Shown: piece after piece, positions 32,203 through 40,173 of the stretch
How positions within the stretch are numbered: position 1 is the stretch's first letter
How the letters are laid out: the number at the start of each line of letters is the position of its first letter
Origin: Micromonospora sp. KC606
Lineage (GTDB): Bacteria; Actinomycetota; Actinomycetes; Mycobacteriales; Micromonosporaceae
Reading direction: 5' to 3'
DNA: 41,098 bases
Assembly: GCF_004348675.1 (NCBI RefSeq)
Contig: NZ_SMKN01000030.1
Coordinates: forward strand, 1-41,098
The notes under the pieces: model-generated
What the model was told of the DNA's origin: nothing
What the model saw: only the letters and a program-made list of their open reading frames with translations
The model's database searches: none
Program-made: the position numbers and the translations under genes

Positions 32203-34008
32203 ATGGTCCACAGCGAGCAGATGGTCAACCCCGATCCCGGTCCCGCCCTCGGTGTCGACGGCTGCACCAACGCCGTCGAGGTGGGGCGGGGCGGATTCGG
32301 CGTGGTCTACCGGGCCTGGCAGCCCGACTTCTCCCGCTGGGTGGCGGTCAAGGTGCTCGCCGCCGACTGGCACGGTCCGTCCCGCGCCCGCTTCGAGCGG
32401 GAACTGCGTACGCTGGGCCACCTCTCCGGCCACCCCCACATCGTCACCCTGCACCAAGCCGGCCGAACCGCCGCCGGCAACCCCTACCTGCTCATGGCGT
32501 ACGAGGAGGGCGGCTCGCTCGGCGACCGGCTGCACGACGGCGCGGCGGGTGACTGGCGGGAGGCTGTCGCCGGCGGGATCGCGATCGCGGGCGCGTTGGA
32601 GACGGCGCACCGGGCAGGTGTCCTGCACCGTGACGTGAAACCCGAGAACATCCTGGTCTCCGGGTACGGCGAGCTGAAGTTGGCCGACTTCGGGCAGGCC
32701 CGGCCCTTCTCGGCGGGCCGTGCCGACCCGCGCGGGCGGGTCACCGCCAGTGTCCTGCACGCCGCGCCGGAGGTGCTGCGCGGTGAGCCTGCCTCGGTGG
32801 CCGCCGACGTCTACGCTCTCGCGTCGACCGTGCTGCACTGGATCCACGGCGCCCCCGCCTTCGCCCCCGCCACCGGGGAGCCGCTGGAGTCGCTGCTGTG
32901 CCGCGTCGCCGTCGACCCGGTGCCCGACCTGCGACCGCTCGGCGTACCGGACGGGGTGTGCGCGGCGCTGGAGCGGGCGATGGCGAAGGACCCGGCGCGG
33001 CGGCCGGCGACGACGGTCGCGTTCGCCGACGAGCTGCGGGCCGCGCAGGCGGCGGCCGGCGAACCGGTCAGCCCGTTCGTCCTGGGCGGCGGCGACAGCA
33101 CCGGGCCACGCACGCCGGACCCGGAAGACCCGCCGGCGGCGCTGTCGCTGACCGACCGCCGCCGGGCCGCCCTGGCCCTGTCGGCCACCGTCGCGCGCCC
33201 ACCCGTCCGGGTACGCCGGCACGCGCTGGTCCGCTCGCTGGGGCTGCCCACCGCCCTGGCGGCGGTGCTGGCCACCGGGTACTCCCAGGCGCTGCCGGCG
33301 CCCGCCCCGGTGGACCTGCCGCCCGCGGTGGCCTTCGGTGAGCTGGAGCTGAACGTCGAGTCGCCCGAGCAGGCACTGACCGTGCGCAACCGCGAGGACC
33401 GGCCGCTGCGGGTTGCCGACGTGACGGTGACCGGGCCGTCCCGGGACGCTCTGCGGCTCGTGGCGGACGGGTGCAGCCCGCAACCGCTGGCCCCGGGCGG
33501 CCGGTGCGAGGTGCGCCTGGTCGCCACGCCGCACGCCGCCGGCCCGATCCGGGCGGCCGTCGAGGTCACCACAGCCGGCCGGCAACTGGCCACCCCGGTC
33601 ACCGGCACCGGCCGGCCGCGACCGGCCAGCCGCGACGACGCCCCGCCGGGCCCCTGCTACGCCGACGCCTACCAGGTCGGCGCGTCCGCCTACGGGCACG
33701 CGGGCGGCCTGAAGGCGATTTCGGTGAAGCAGTACTGGTCGCCGAGCTGCCGGGCGACCATGGCGTACGTCTGGGTGTGGAAGCAGTACCGCGACAACGT
33801 CGCCACCGACGGCGGCACCTGGACGGTGGACCTGTCGGTGCGCGGGGACCGGCCGGTGGCGCGGCAGCGGGCGGTCGGGCAGCCGTACGAGCTGTGGACC
33901 GAGCCGCACCCGACGGCGGGCGGATGCACCAGCGCGTCGGCGACGGTGACCGCCGACCGCACGAAGGCGGTCACCACCGCCGCCACCGAGCCACACTGCG
34001 ACCGGTGA
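32203..34008 (+). CDS. transmembrane Ser/Thr protein kinase with Ig-like and four-cysteine extracellular domains
   Basis: The 601-residue protein has an N-terminal Hanks kinase domain (about 22-285): glycine loop GRGGFG, Lys50 in WVAVKV, catalytic HRDVKPEN (Asp144) and DFG at 162-164. The activation segment reads GRVTASVLHAAPEVL. A Pro-rich linker leads to one membrane helix (about 343-362). An Ig-like/MSP-like beta domain (about 375-465, GGRCEVRLVATPHAAGPI) follows outside, and then a terminal domain with Cys485, Cys516, Cys575 and Cys599. That last domain is shared with the secreted protein encoded just upstream. There are no PASTA repeats. A TAGCAT box ends 9 nt before the ATG. The next gene, an FHA-HTH protein, starts in this stop codon. 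Confidence 0.93.
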   Translation: MVHSEQMVNPDPGPALGVDGCTNAVEVGRGGFGVVYRAWQPDFSRWVAVKVLAADWHGPSRARFERELRTLGHLSGHPHIVTLHQAGRTAAGNPYLLMAYEEGGSLGDRLHDGAAGDWREAVAGGIAIAGALETAHRAGVLHRDVKPENILVSGYGELKLADFGQARPFSAGRADPRGRVTASVLHAAPEVLRGEPASVAADVYALASTVLHWIHGAPAFAPATGEPLESLLCRVAVDPVPDLRPLGVPDGVCAALERAMAKDPARRPATTVAFADELRAAQAAAGEPVSPFVLGGGDSTGPRTPDPEDPPAALSLTDRRRAALALSATVARPPVRVRRHALVRSLGLPTALAAVLATGYSQALPAPAPVDLPPAVAFGELELNVESPEQALTVRNREDRPLRVADVTVTGPSRDALRLVADGCSPQPLAPGGRCEVRLVATPHAAGPIRAAVEVTTAGRQLATPVTGTGRPRPASRDDAPPGPCYADAYQVGASAYGHAGGLKAISVKQYWSPSCRATMAYVWVWKQYRDNVATDGGTWTVDLSVRGDRPVARQRAVGQPYELWTEPHPTAGGCTSASATVTADRTKAVTTAATEPHCDR

Positions 34009-34592
34009 TGGAGGGCTACTTCGAGGTCCACGGAGCGGGCGCGCTCCGGCTGGTGCCGTTGACCGCCGCGGCGCTGACCATCGGCCGGGCGCCCGGCAAC
34101 GAGCTGACCGTCGACAGCAAGCTGGTCTCCCGGCTGCACGCGCTGGTGGAACGGTTCCCGTCCGGCTGGACGATCCGCGACCTGGGCAGCACCAACGGCA
34201 CCGCCGTCAACGGGTCGCGGCTGCGTGAGGCGCGGCTGCTGCGCGACGGCGACCGGGTCGAGATCGGCCCGGCCCGGTTGGTGTTCCACGCGCCCGGACA
34301 CCTCGACGGCACCCGTACGGTCGGGATGGAACCGCCCGCGCCGCCTCCGCCGTTGACCCGGCGCGAGCAGGAGCTGGTCGAGGTGCTCTGCCGCCCGTAC
34401 GTCGAGGGGGGCGCCGCCTTCCCCGAGCCGCCCAGCGTCCGGGCCCTGGGCACCGCGCTCGGCGTCAGCGAGAGCGCGGTGAAGAAGCACCTGGCCAACC
34501 TGTACGACAAGTTCGGGCTGGTCACCAACGACGACCGGCGCCGGTCCCGGCTGGCCGGCGAAGCGGTCCGCCGGGGCGCGGCCGGCGCCTGA
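34008..34592 (+). CDS. FHA domain protein with C-terminal helix-turn-helix
   Basis: The product has 194 residues. Residues 5-95 are an FHA phosphothreonine-binding domain (LTIGRAPGNELTVDSKLVSR, HALVE and LGSTNGTAVNG), followed by a Pro-rich linker. A C-terminal HTH begins LTRREQELVEVLCRPYVEGG and continues VRALGTALGVSESAVKKHL. This resembles LuxR-like or sigma region 4 folds and ends with a basic helix. Its ATG shares a base with the kinase stop (TGATG). The arrangement predicts that the kinase phosphorylates itself or this protein on threonine and thereby controls DNA binding. The targets are unknown. Confidence 0.92.
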   Translation: MEGYFEVHGAGALRLVPLTAAALTIGRAPGNELTVDSKLVSRLHALVERFPSGWTIRDLGSTNGTAVNGSRLREARLLRDGDRVEIGPARLVFHAPGHLDGTRTVGMEPPAPPPPLTRREQELVEVLCRPYVEGGAAFPEPPSVRALGTALGVSESAVKKHLANLYDKFGLVTNDDRRRSRLAGEAVRRGAAGA

Positions 34593-34635
34593 CGCGCGGG
34601 AACGGTCCCGGGCCGGAGGTCGGCCCGGCGTGTGC

Positions 34636-34673
34636 GTGCCCTCCGGGCCACGTGGACGCGGCCCGGAGGGCAC
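34636..34673 (+). terminator. 14-bp hairpin ending the kinase/FHA operon
   Basis: GTGCCCTCCGGGCC (34636-34649) is perfectly inverted at 34660-34673, 43 nt after the FHA gene stop. Confidence 0.8.
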
Positions 34674-35036
34674 ACCCCCCTGTTTCCTCCGTGCGCGTCG
34701 TGTCCCGACGACGGCGGCGGCGGCGGTGGGCCACCCTGCCACGGGGTGCGCGGCGAACAGGGTGGCCAACAGCATGCCCGGGCAACCCGGCCGGAGGACG
34801 CAACCGGTGTTGCCCACCGAAAATCACACCAGGTCGGACGGGGTGCCGGCAGGTGTCGAAAAGGGGAGGTTCTCGGGTCGGTGCGCTCACCGGACACCCT
34901 CCCGGCCTCCGTCGCGCCTACCTACCCAGCACCCACTGCGACACTACGCTGACCCTTCGTGTCGGCAATCCGGCTGCGGTCCGCCGTGATCCCCGGTACG
35001 ACCAGGTCACCCACCCCGCAGCCGAGGAGGTACGCG
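34674..35036. other. 363-bp intergenic stretch
   Basis: No frame on either strand looks coding. A TACGCT box at 34945-34950 may be the -10 element for the CxxC protein gene that follows. Nothing else is recognisable. Confidence 0.5.
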
Positions 35037-35507
35037 ATGAGCCGTCCACGAAAGACGGTCGAGGTCGATCCGGAGCTGTTCCGCGCCGTCTACGACTCGC
35101 CCGCCTCGCTGCCCGGCCGGCACCGGTGGGTGACCCCGGAGCACGACGTGCGCCGGCTGGAGAAGCTGCTCGGCATGCCGGCGGGCAGCGTCGGCGCGCC
35201 CCTGTGGGTCAGCGGTGACCAGCCGGACTGCCCGAGGTGCGGCCGGCGGCAGACCTGGCTGGACATCGTCTCCTCGGCACTGAAGGGCGTGCACGACCGG
35301 ATGATGATCGCCACGGTGATCCTCGGCGAGCGCAAGTACGTCAACACCGAGGTCCCGGCTGCGATCGCCGGGGTGCACTGCCTGGACTGCCACCACCCGA
35401 TCGACGGTCTGCGCAGTTTCAAGTGCCACAACTGGGCGTACGCCTTCGAGGCGCTGCAGGAGGTGCTGGCGCGGATGGACGGTGGGATCAGCCGGTCAGC
35501 TCTCTGA
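35037..35507 (+). CDS. hypothetical protein with two CxxC pairs
   Basis: The 156-residue soluble protein starts MSRPRKTVEVDPELFRAVYD after a strong ribosome site (GAGGAGGT). CPRCGRRQTWLDIVSSA (about residue 65) and CLDCHHPIDG (about residue 115) together could form a zinc ribbon interrupted by a 45-residue insertion. A further FKCHNWAYAFEALQ follows. I do not recognise the family. Its 3' end slightly overlaps the remains of a convergent glycoside hydrolase gene, which suggests rearrangement here. Confidence 0.75.
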   Translation: MSRPRKTVEVDPELFRAVYDSPASLPGRHRWVTPEHDVRRLEKLLGMPAGSVGAPLWVSGDQPDCPRCGRRQTWLDIVSSALKGVHDRMMIATVILGERKYVNTEVPAAIAGVHCLDCHHPIDGLRSFKCHNWAYAFEALQEVLARMDGGISRSAL

Positions 35508-35945
35508 CGTGACGCAGCCCGGGCCGGCGAGCCGCTCCAACTGGGTCACCGCCCAACCTGGCCGGCGCTGCGGCGCGCGGGTGAGGCCCCTCGCCGGGAT
35601 GGTCCGGTCGCCGTCGGCCCGGCCGGCCTGGAGCAGGTGGAAGACGGCGAACCGGACGGCCAGCTGGCGTTCGGGGTCGCCGTCGAGTTCCACGTCGGCG
35701 GTCTGCCAGAGCGCGTCGAGGGCGGCTCGCTGGCCGGCGAGGAGGGCGTCGAAGCCGTGCTCCCGCGCGCCGGGGCAGCGAGACCAACCGGGTGCTGCGG
35801 ACCCGCACCCCGTGCCCGGCCGGTGAGACCCACTCGGTGTGCCGCCGCAGCACGCCGGCCCGCAGGTCGAGCACCTGCTCGTGGACGCGCAGCGTGCCGG
35901 TGCGCACGTCCAGCGGCTCGCCGGCACGACTGTTGCGTTCCCCGC
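35496..35945 (-). pseudogene. broken GH65 (trehalose/maltose/kojibiose phosphorylase-type) gene
   Basis: Two blocks of the GH65 family lie in different frames. An N-terminal block reads VRTGTLRVHEQVLDLRAGVL then RRHTEWVSPAGHGVRVRSTR and LVSLPRRAG. It is followed at once, with a frameshift, by HGFDALLAGQRAALDALWQT, ELDGDPERQLAVRFAVFHLL and IPARGLTRAP. In intact enzymes about 200 residues separate these blocks, and a large catalytic barrel follows. Here the intervening part and the rest of the barrel are gone. The gene is dead. The function of intact relatives is phosphorolysis of alpha-glucosides. Confidence 0.8.
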
Positions 35946-36093
35946 ACCGGGCGGTGACCGAATCCGGCCAGGCGCTCGGAAATCCACCCAGACGTACGTC
36001 AGCGGCAACCCCTCACCATCGCATGGTGCGCCCGGCCTCCGTGATTCGTACCGTTCGGTGCAGGTAAACGAGGTATGAACAGTGGGTGAGGTG

Positions 36094-36840
36094 ATGGATG
36101 TGCAGGTTGGCACGGCGGATGTTCCCGCCATCAGCGTGGAGTGGTACCGCGACATCGTCGAGTTCGCCGACTCCTCGCCGCCGCCCGTGCAGTGGTTCGC
36201 CGGGCACTTCACCGAGGCGGCGATCCTGCTCCTCGGCGTGCTGTTCCTGCTGGCCGCCGCACCTCGGCTGCGCCGGGGCGGGCTGCGGGAGCGGTCGCTC
36301 GCGCTGGTCACGCCGGGCGCCGTGGTGCTGTCGTACGCGGTCAGTGAGGGGTTGAAGACGATCTTCGACGAGGACCGGCCCTGCCGGCACGTGGTGCGGA
36401 TCGTGGCCGGCCAGTGCCCGCCGGCCGGTGACTGGTCCTTTCCCAGCAACCACAGCACGATCGCGGGAGCGCTCGCCGTGGCCACCGTGCTGCTCTCCCG
36501 GCGGCTGGGGCTGATCGCCGCGCCCCTGGCGCTGCTCGCCGCGTTCTCCCGGGTGTTCATCGGCGTGCACTACCCGCACGACGTCGCCGCCGGGCTGCTG
36601 CTGGGCGCGCTGGTGACGCTCGCCGTCACCCTCCTGGCCGCCCGTCCCGTCGCCGACCTGCTCGCCCGCCGCGCCGCCACCCCCGTTCGCAATCCACCCC
36701 CGGTTGCGGCAACCTCGGGGATCTCCGACCGAGGACACCCAGACCTGCCGCGATCCGTGAGCGCCCCGCCGGCCGGTCAGCGCGCCAGGAGCAGGGCGGC
36801 GCAGGTGCCGAGGACGAGGAACGGCCCGAACGGAAGGTGA
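36094..36840 (+). CDS. PAP2-superfamily membrane phosphatase
   Basis: The 248-residue protein has about five membrane helices and the complete three-part PAP2 active site: KTIFDEDRP (K-x6-RP), FPSNHST (PSxH) and SRVFIGVHYPHD (SR-x5-H-x3-D). Such enzymes dephosphorylate undecaprenyl pyrophosphate or phosphatidic-acid-like lipids at the membrane. The ATG at 36094 follows GGTGAGG closely; the GTG at 36082 is the alternative. The last 55 residues are Pro/Arg-rich, look unstructured and run 64 nt into the convergent peptidase gene. The true protein may once have ended earlier. Confidence 0.88.
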   Translation: MDVQVGTADVPAISVEWYRDIVEFADSSPPPVQWFAGHFTEAAILLLGVLFLLAAAPRLRRGGLRERSLALVTPGAVVLSYAVSEGLKTIFDEDRPCRHVVRIVAGQCPPAGDWSFPSNHSTIAGALAVATVLLSRRLGLIAAPLALLAAFSRVFIGVHYPHDVAAGLLLGALVTLAVTLLAARPVADLLARRAATPVRNPPPVAATSGISDRGHPDLPRSVSAPPAGQRARSRAAQVPRTRNGPNGR

Positions 36841-37754
36841 CTCGACCAGTTCACCTTCCGCGCCAGCAGCAAACCGAGACTGGCCACCGCCGATGACGCG
36901 AAGGTCAGCACGAGGCCGGCCAGCAGCACCGGCCAGCCGTACCAGCCGAGCAGCGCCCCGACGCCCACCGCCAGCTTGGCGTCGCCGAGGCCGAAGCCCC
37001 GCCGGCCGAGCAGCAGCGTGGTGGCGGCGAACGCCAGCCCGAGCCCCGCGCCGGCCGCCAGCGCGCGCCACCACGGGTTGATCCCAGGACCGGTCGCCGC
37101 GGCCACCCCGAGCAGCGCCAGCACCCCCACCGTCGCGGGCCTGGTGAGCGGGTCGGGCAGCCGGTGCACCGCCAGGTCGACCAGGAGCAGCGGGACAGCC
37201 CAGCCGAGCCACCAGGCGATCGCGGCCCGCTCGGCGAGGGTCGCGTCGACCAGCACCAAGACCGCCAGGGCCACGCCGAGGATCACCTCGACGCTGCCGG
37301 GCGGCGCCCCTACCCGCGCCCGGCAGGCCGGGCACCGGGCCGCCGGTCCGAGTGCGGCACCGCCCAGACCGAGGGCCGTGCCGCAGCGGTCGCACCCGGT
37401 CCGGGCCGCCACCCCGGCCGGAACTGCGTACCGGGCGACGGCGAGCCGCAACGGCGGGGCCAGGGCGAGGGCGGCAAGGACGCGTACGGAGCGTGACCTC
37501 GGCCGGATTTCCGGGTAACAGTCCGGTCTCGACAGGATGTCGGGAGAGTTTTCCGGGCGCGAATGGTCGCTCTGCGGGGAATTGCCTCCGGCGCACTTGG
37601 CACCGAGGGGACGGATGGGGCAATATCCATCGACAGGTGCCAAATCCGCAGGCAGCATCACATGATCGGCGCGACCGGACGGCTGCCCGGCGGCAGCGGC
37701 ACGCCGGTCGGCCGCCGCCAGAGCCCCGGAGGGGTCGCGATCCCCGCCGTCCAC
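36777..37754 (-). CDS. A24-family prepilin peptidase (Flp/Tad type), start uncertain
   Basis: The core (from about 37500 downwards) has a hydrophobic N-terminus and a double CxxC zinc-binding loop (CDRCG...CPAC). The two catalytic aspartates are in VDLAVHRLPD and GFGLGDAKL (GxGD), among about seven membrane helices. It would cleave and possibly methylate Flp-type prepilins. The N-terminus is a puzzle: no ATG, GTG or TTG stands at the expected start, where the codon is GTA. The frame runs back to a GTG at 37754 preceded by a perfect GGAGGTGATC ribosome site 9 nt away. The extra 85 codons have relaxed codon use and contain a large inverted repeat, so they may be leader rather than protein. Confidence 0.85.
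   Translation of the reverse strand: MDGGDRDPSGALAAADRRAAAAGQPSGRADHVMLPADLAPVDGYCPIRPLGAKCAGGNSPQSDHSRPENSPDILSRPDCYPEIRPRSRSVRVLAALALAPPLRLAVARYAVPAGVAARTGCDRCGTALGLGGAALGPAARCPACRARVGAPPGSVEVILGVALAVLVLVDATLAERAAIAWWLGWAVPLLLVDLAVHRLPDPLTRPATVGVLALLGVAAATGPGINPWWRALAAGAGLGLAFAATTLLLGRRGFGLGDAKLAVGVGALLGWYGWPVLLAGLVLTFASSAVASLGLLLARKVNWSSHLPFGPFLVLGTCAALLLAR
37584..37653. other. nested inverted repeat upstream of the prepilin peptidase core, possible structured RNA leader
   Basis: Three stems nest. GCCTCCGG (37584-37591) pairs with CCGCAGGC (37646-37653) with one mismatch. TTGGCACC (37597-37604) pairs perfectly with GGTGCCAA (37636-37643). GATGG (37614-37618) pairs with CCATC (37627-37631). 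The shape suggests a folded leader on the minus-strand transcript, in the part of the peptidase frame with non-coding-like codon use. It does not match any riboswitch consensus I know. Confidence 0.4.
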
Positions 37755-38010
37755 CCCTGATCACCTCCGACAATCACTCACAGTGTTCGGTTGGACTGCC
37801 TCTGTTGTATTGGCACACGTCAGCCTATGCTCGCCCCGTGGGTGGCACGCAACCCCCGCCCACCGGCACGAGACACACCCCTTCCCACATCCCACAGCAG
37901 ATCCGCGCAGGCAAATGCGACAGCACCGGCCGACATGATCGGGACGCGCCGCCGCATTGCCCGGAGGCCACCACGTTCGGCCGCCGGGCGGCATCGAGGA
38001 GGGCACGGCG

Positions 38011-38577
38011 ATGCGCACACGGCATCCCCACCGATGGGCAACCTCCCTGGTCATCGCCACGATGGCCGGGGCCGCCTCCGGCTGCGGCGGCGACGGGCCG
38101 GAGCCGGCCGCCGGGCCGCCCGTCCGGCCGGCCGCCGACACCCGGCCGCCCAGCGCCGACGAGCGAGCCGCCGAGCAGGCGGCGCTCACCGCGTACGCCG
38201 GGTATCTCGACGCGTCGCGGGAGGCCAGCCGGGCCGGCGACCCGCGCCACCCGGCGCTCGCCCGCTTCCTGGCCGACCCGCTGCTCACCCGGGTCCGGGT
38301 GGTGATCGACGAGGCCCGCCGGCACGGCGCGGTCCGCACCGGAACGCTCCGCTCGGACCCCACGGTGACCTCGGTCAACCTGAACGCCGCACCGCCGACC
38401 GTGGACATCCAGGACTGCCTCGACACCACCGGCTACCGGCTGGTGTACGCCAAGGACAAGCGACTGGTCCCCGGTTCCGGCGGGGGCCGGCACCTGGCCA
38501 CCGCCACCGCGACCCGCTACCCGGACGGCCGGTGGCTGATCACGGCCGGCGCCGCCCACCAGGACCAGCCGTGCTGA
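38011..38577 (+). CDS. putative lipoprotein of the Tad locus
   Basis: The 188-residue protein starts MRTRHPHRWATSLVIATMAG and has a lipobox ASGC near residue 24 after a hydrophobic stretch. The body is soluble, with a helix of the form AEQAALTAYAGYLDASREA and a late strand region TVDIQDCLDTTGYRLVYAKD. The fold is similar in outline to small NTF2-like secreted proteins found beside pilus genes in actinobacteria. GAGGAGG lies 8 nt before the ATG. A TATGCT box at 37826-37831 is the nearest promoter-like sequence. The next gene starts within its stop. Confidence 0.8.
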   Translation: MRTRHPHRWATSLVIATMAGAASGCGGDGPEPAAGPPVRPAADTRPPSADERAAEQAALTAYAGYLDASREASRAGDPRHPALARFLADPLLTRVRVVIDEARRHGAVRTGTLRSDPTVTSVNLNAAPPTVDIQDCLDTTGYRLVYAKDKRLVPGSGGGRHLATATATRYPDGRWLITAGAAHQDQPC

Positions 38578-39524
38578 CCTGGGGAGGACGGCGCGTCGCG
38601 GCCCGCCCGTCGCGGGCCGCGACGCCCCGCCGGCTGCTCGCGGGCACGCTGCTGGCGCTGCTGGTCACGGTGCTCGCGCCGCCGCCACCGGCCGCCGCGC
38701 AGGCGCCCGTCTGCCCACCCGGGCAGGACGACTGCTCCATCTGGGACGACGACCCCGGCACCCCGGGCGATCCGGGCGGCCCCGGTGGTGGCGGCGACGG
38801 TGGCGGCGGGAGGCCGCCGGCCGCCAAGTGCCAGTGGAACGGCAGGCCGCTGCCCTGCTACAGCGAGATCCTCGGCTGGTTCAACAACGGCGACGGCTGC
38901 TACTACAAGCTCGCCGAGCCGCAGGGCGAGGCGCCCGAGGGCAGCAGGTGGTACGTCCAGACCTGCAACGGCGGCGACCTGGGCCAGCAAAGAATGGTGC
39001 TGCTGGAGACGCCGCCGGCCGGCTTCGGCGCCCCGCCCGACCCGGAGGAGTTGGCCCGTCGGGTGCTGGCCCGGCTCTCCCTGCTGCCGCCCCGGATCGC
39101 GGTGGCGCCCCGCCGCGACACCGGCCCCGGCCTGGTCGGCCTGCCGGTCTGGATGTGGGCTGAGGAGGGCCTGAACTACTTCGGGCCGACGATCACCGAA
39201 TCCGAGGAGGACCGGGGCCTGCGGGTGGAACTCGTCGCCCGGTTCGACCGGATCGTCTGGAACATGGGCAACGGCGTCAAGGTCACCTGCACCGGCCCGG
39301 GCACCGCGTACGACCCGAAGGGCCCGCACGCCGGGAAGGCCTCCCCGGACTGCGGCTACGACTCCGGCTACCCGAAGCCCAGCGACGAGCCCTACCTGGT
39401 CAGCGCCACCACGTACTGGTCGGTGACCTGGCGCGGCGGCGGTGAGAGCGGCGAGATCCCACAGACCCGGACCAGCGGGACCATTCCCATCGAGATCGAC
39501 GAGCTTCAGGTGGTAACCCGATGA
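38571..39524 (+). CDS. secreted protein of the Tad locus
   Basis: The 317-residue product is read from the GTG at 38571, overlapping the lipoprotein stop by 7 nt. A basic, Ala/Leu-rich signal peptide (about residues 20-44, ending AAAQA) is followed by a Gly/Pro/Asp-rich linker. A soluble domain follows with several Trp and Cys residues (CQWNGRPLPCYSEIL, YVQTCNGGDLG, VWNMGNGVKVTCTGPG). No enzyme motif is visible. The position in a Tad operon suggests a surface or periplasmic assembly component. The family is unnamed to me. Confidence 0.8.
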   Translation: MLTWGGRRVAARPSRAATPRRLLAGTLLALLVTVLAPPPPAAAQAPVCPPGQDDCSIWDDDPGTPGDPGGPGGGGDGGGGRPPAAKCQWNGRPLPCYSEILGWFNNGDGCYYKLAEPQGEAPEGSRWYVQTCNGGDLGQQRMVLLETPPAGFGAPPDPEELARRVLARLSLLPPRIAVAPRRDTGPGLVGLPVWMWAEEGLNYFGPTITESEEDRGLRVELVARFDRIVWNMGNGVKVTCTGPGTAYDPKGPHAGKASPDCGYDSGYPKPSDEPYLVSATTYWSVTWRGGGESGEIPQTRTSGTIPIEIDELQVVTR

Positions 39525-40171
39525 GCCTGGTCACCCGCGACGGCGTCCCGGTCGACGCCCCGATCGCCCCGCCCAAGATCGTCCGGCAGCGACGCACCCG
39601 CCCCGGCCTGCTCGGGCTGGCGGTGCTGCTGATCGCGCTCGGCGGCCTCGGCACGGCCTTCGCGGTCAATGCCGTCGGCGCCACCGGCAGCTACCTGGCC
39701 GTCGCCCGTCCCGTCGAGGTCGGCCGCACGATCACCGCCGACGACCTGGTCAGCGTCCAGGTCTCCGGCGGCGCGGGGTTGTCCCCCGTGCCGGCGAAGC
39801 AGCTCGACGAGGTGGTCGGCAAGCGGGCCGCGGTGGGGCTGGCCCCCGGCACCCTGCTGACCATGGCACAGCTCACCGACGCCCCGCTGCTCGGCCCCGG
39901 GCAGCAGCAGATCGCGCTCGGGCTCGAACCGAGCCGGGTGCCGGCCCGCAAGCTGCACCCCGGTGACAAGGTGCTGCTGATCAGCACCCCCGCCGACAAC
40001 GACGGCAGGCAGGCCCCGGGCACCCGGTTCACCGGCACGGTCATCGACACCAGCACCCCGGAGAACGACGACGTGGTGGTCTACCTGGTGCTGCCGGCCC
40101 GGGACGTGCCGGCGGTGGTGGTGCTCGCCGCCCAGGAGCGGATCGCCCTGGTGCTGGTCGAGGCGGCCTGA
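39521..40171 (+). CDS. SAF-domain protein, RcpC/CpaB-like Flp pilus assembly factor
   Basis: The 216-residue protein has one N-terminal membrane helix (LLGLAVLLIALGGLGTAFAV, about 29-49). An SAF domain follows with PVEVGRTITADDLVSVQVSG, and then a second domain containing HPGDKVLLISTP. RcpC/CpaB proteins of this layout anchor the Flp pilus machinery to the cell envelope. The ATG at 39521 overlaps the upstream stop (ATGA), which indicates one operon. Confidence 0.85.
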   Translation: MSLVTRDGVPVDAPIAPPKIVRQRRTRPGLLGLAVLLIALGGLGTAFAVNAVGATGSYLAVARPVEVGRTITADDLVSVQVSGGAGLSPVPAKQLDEVVGKRAAVGLAPGTLLTMAQLTDAPLLGPGQQQIALGLEPSRVPARKLHPGDKVLLISTPADNDGRQAPGTRFTGTVIDTSTPENDDVVVYLVLPARDVPAVVVLAAQERIALVLVEAA

Positions 40172-40173
40172 CC

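Noticed and set aside
32194..33996. 600-codon open frame on the minus strand
   Set aside because: Exact antisense shadow of the kinase gene.
34959..35036. GTG at 34959 as start of the CxxC protein
   Set aside because: The ATG at 35037 has a much better ribosome site, and the extra residues do not look like protein.
37584..37653. Class I cyclic-di-GMP or other known riboswitch
   Set aside because: The stems are clear but the conserved loop sequences of known classes are not present.
36013..37773. 586-codon open frame on the minus strand
   Set aside because: Overlaps the prepilin peptidase in another frame and the PAP2 gene in antisense; no recognisable motif.
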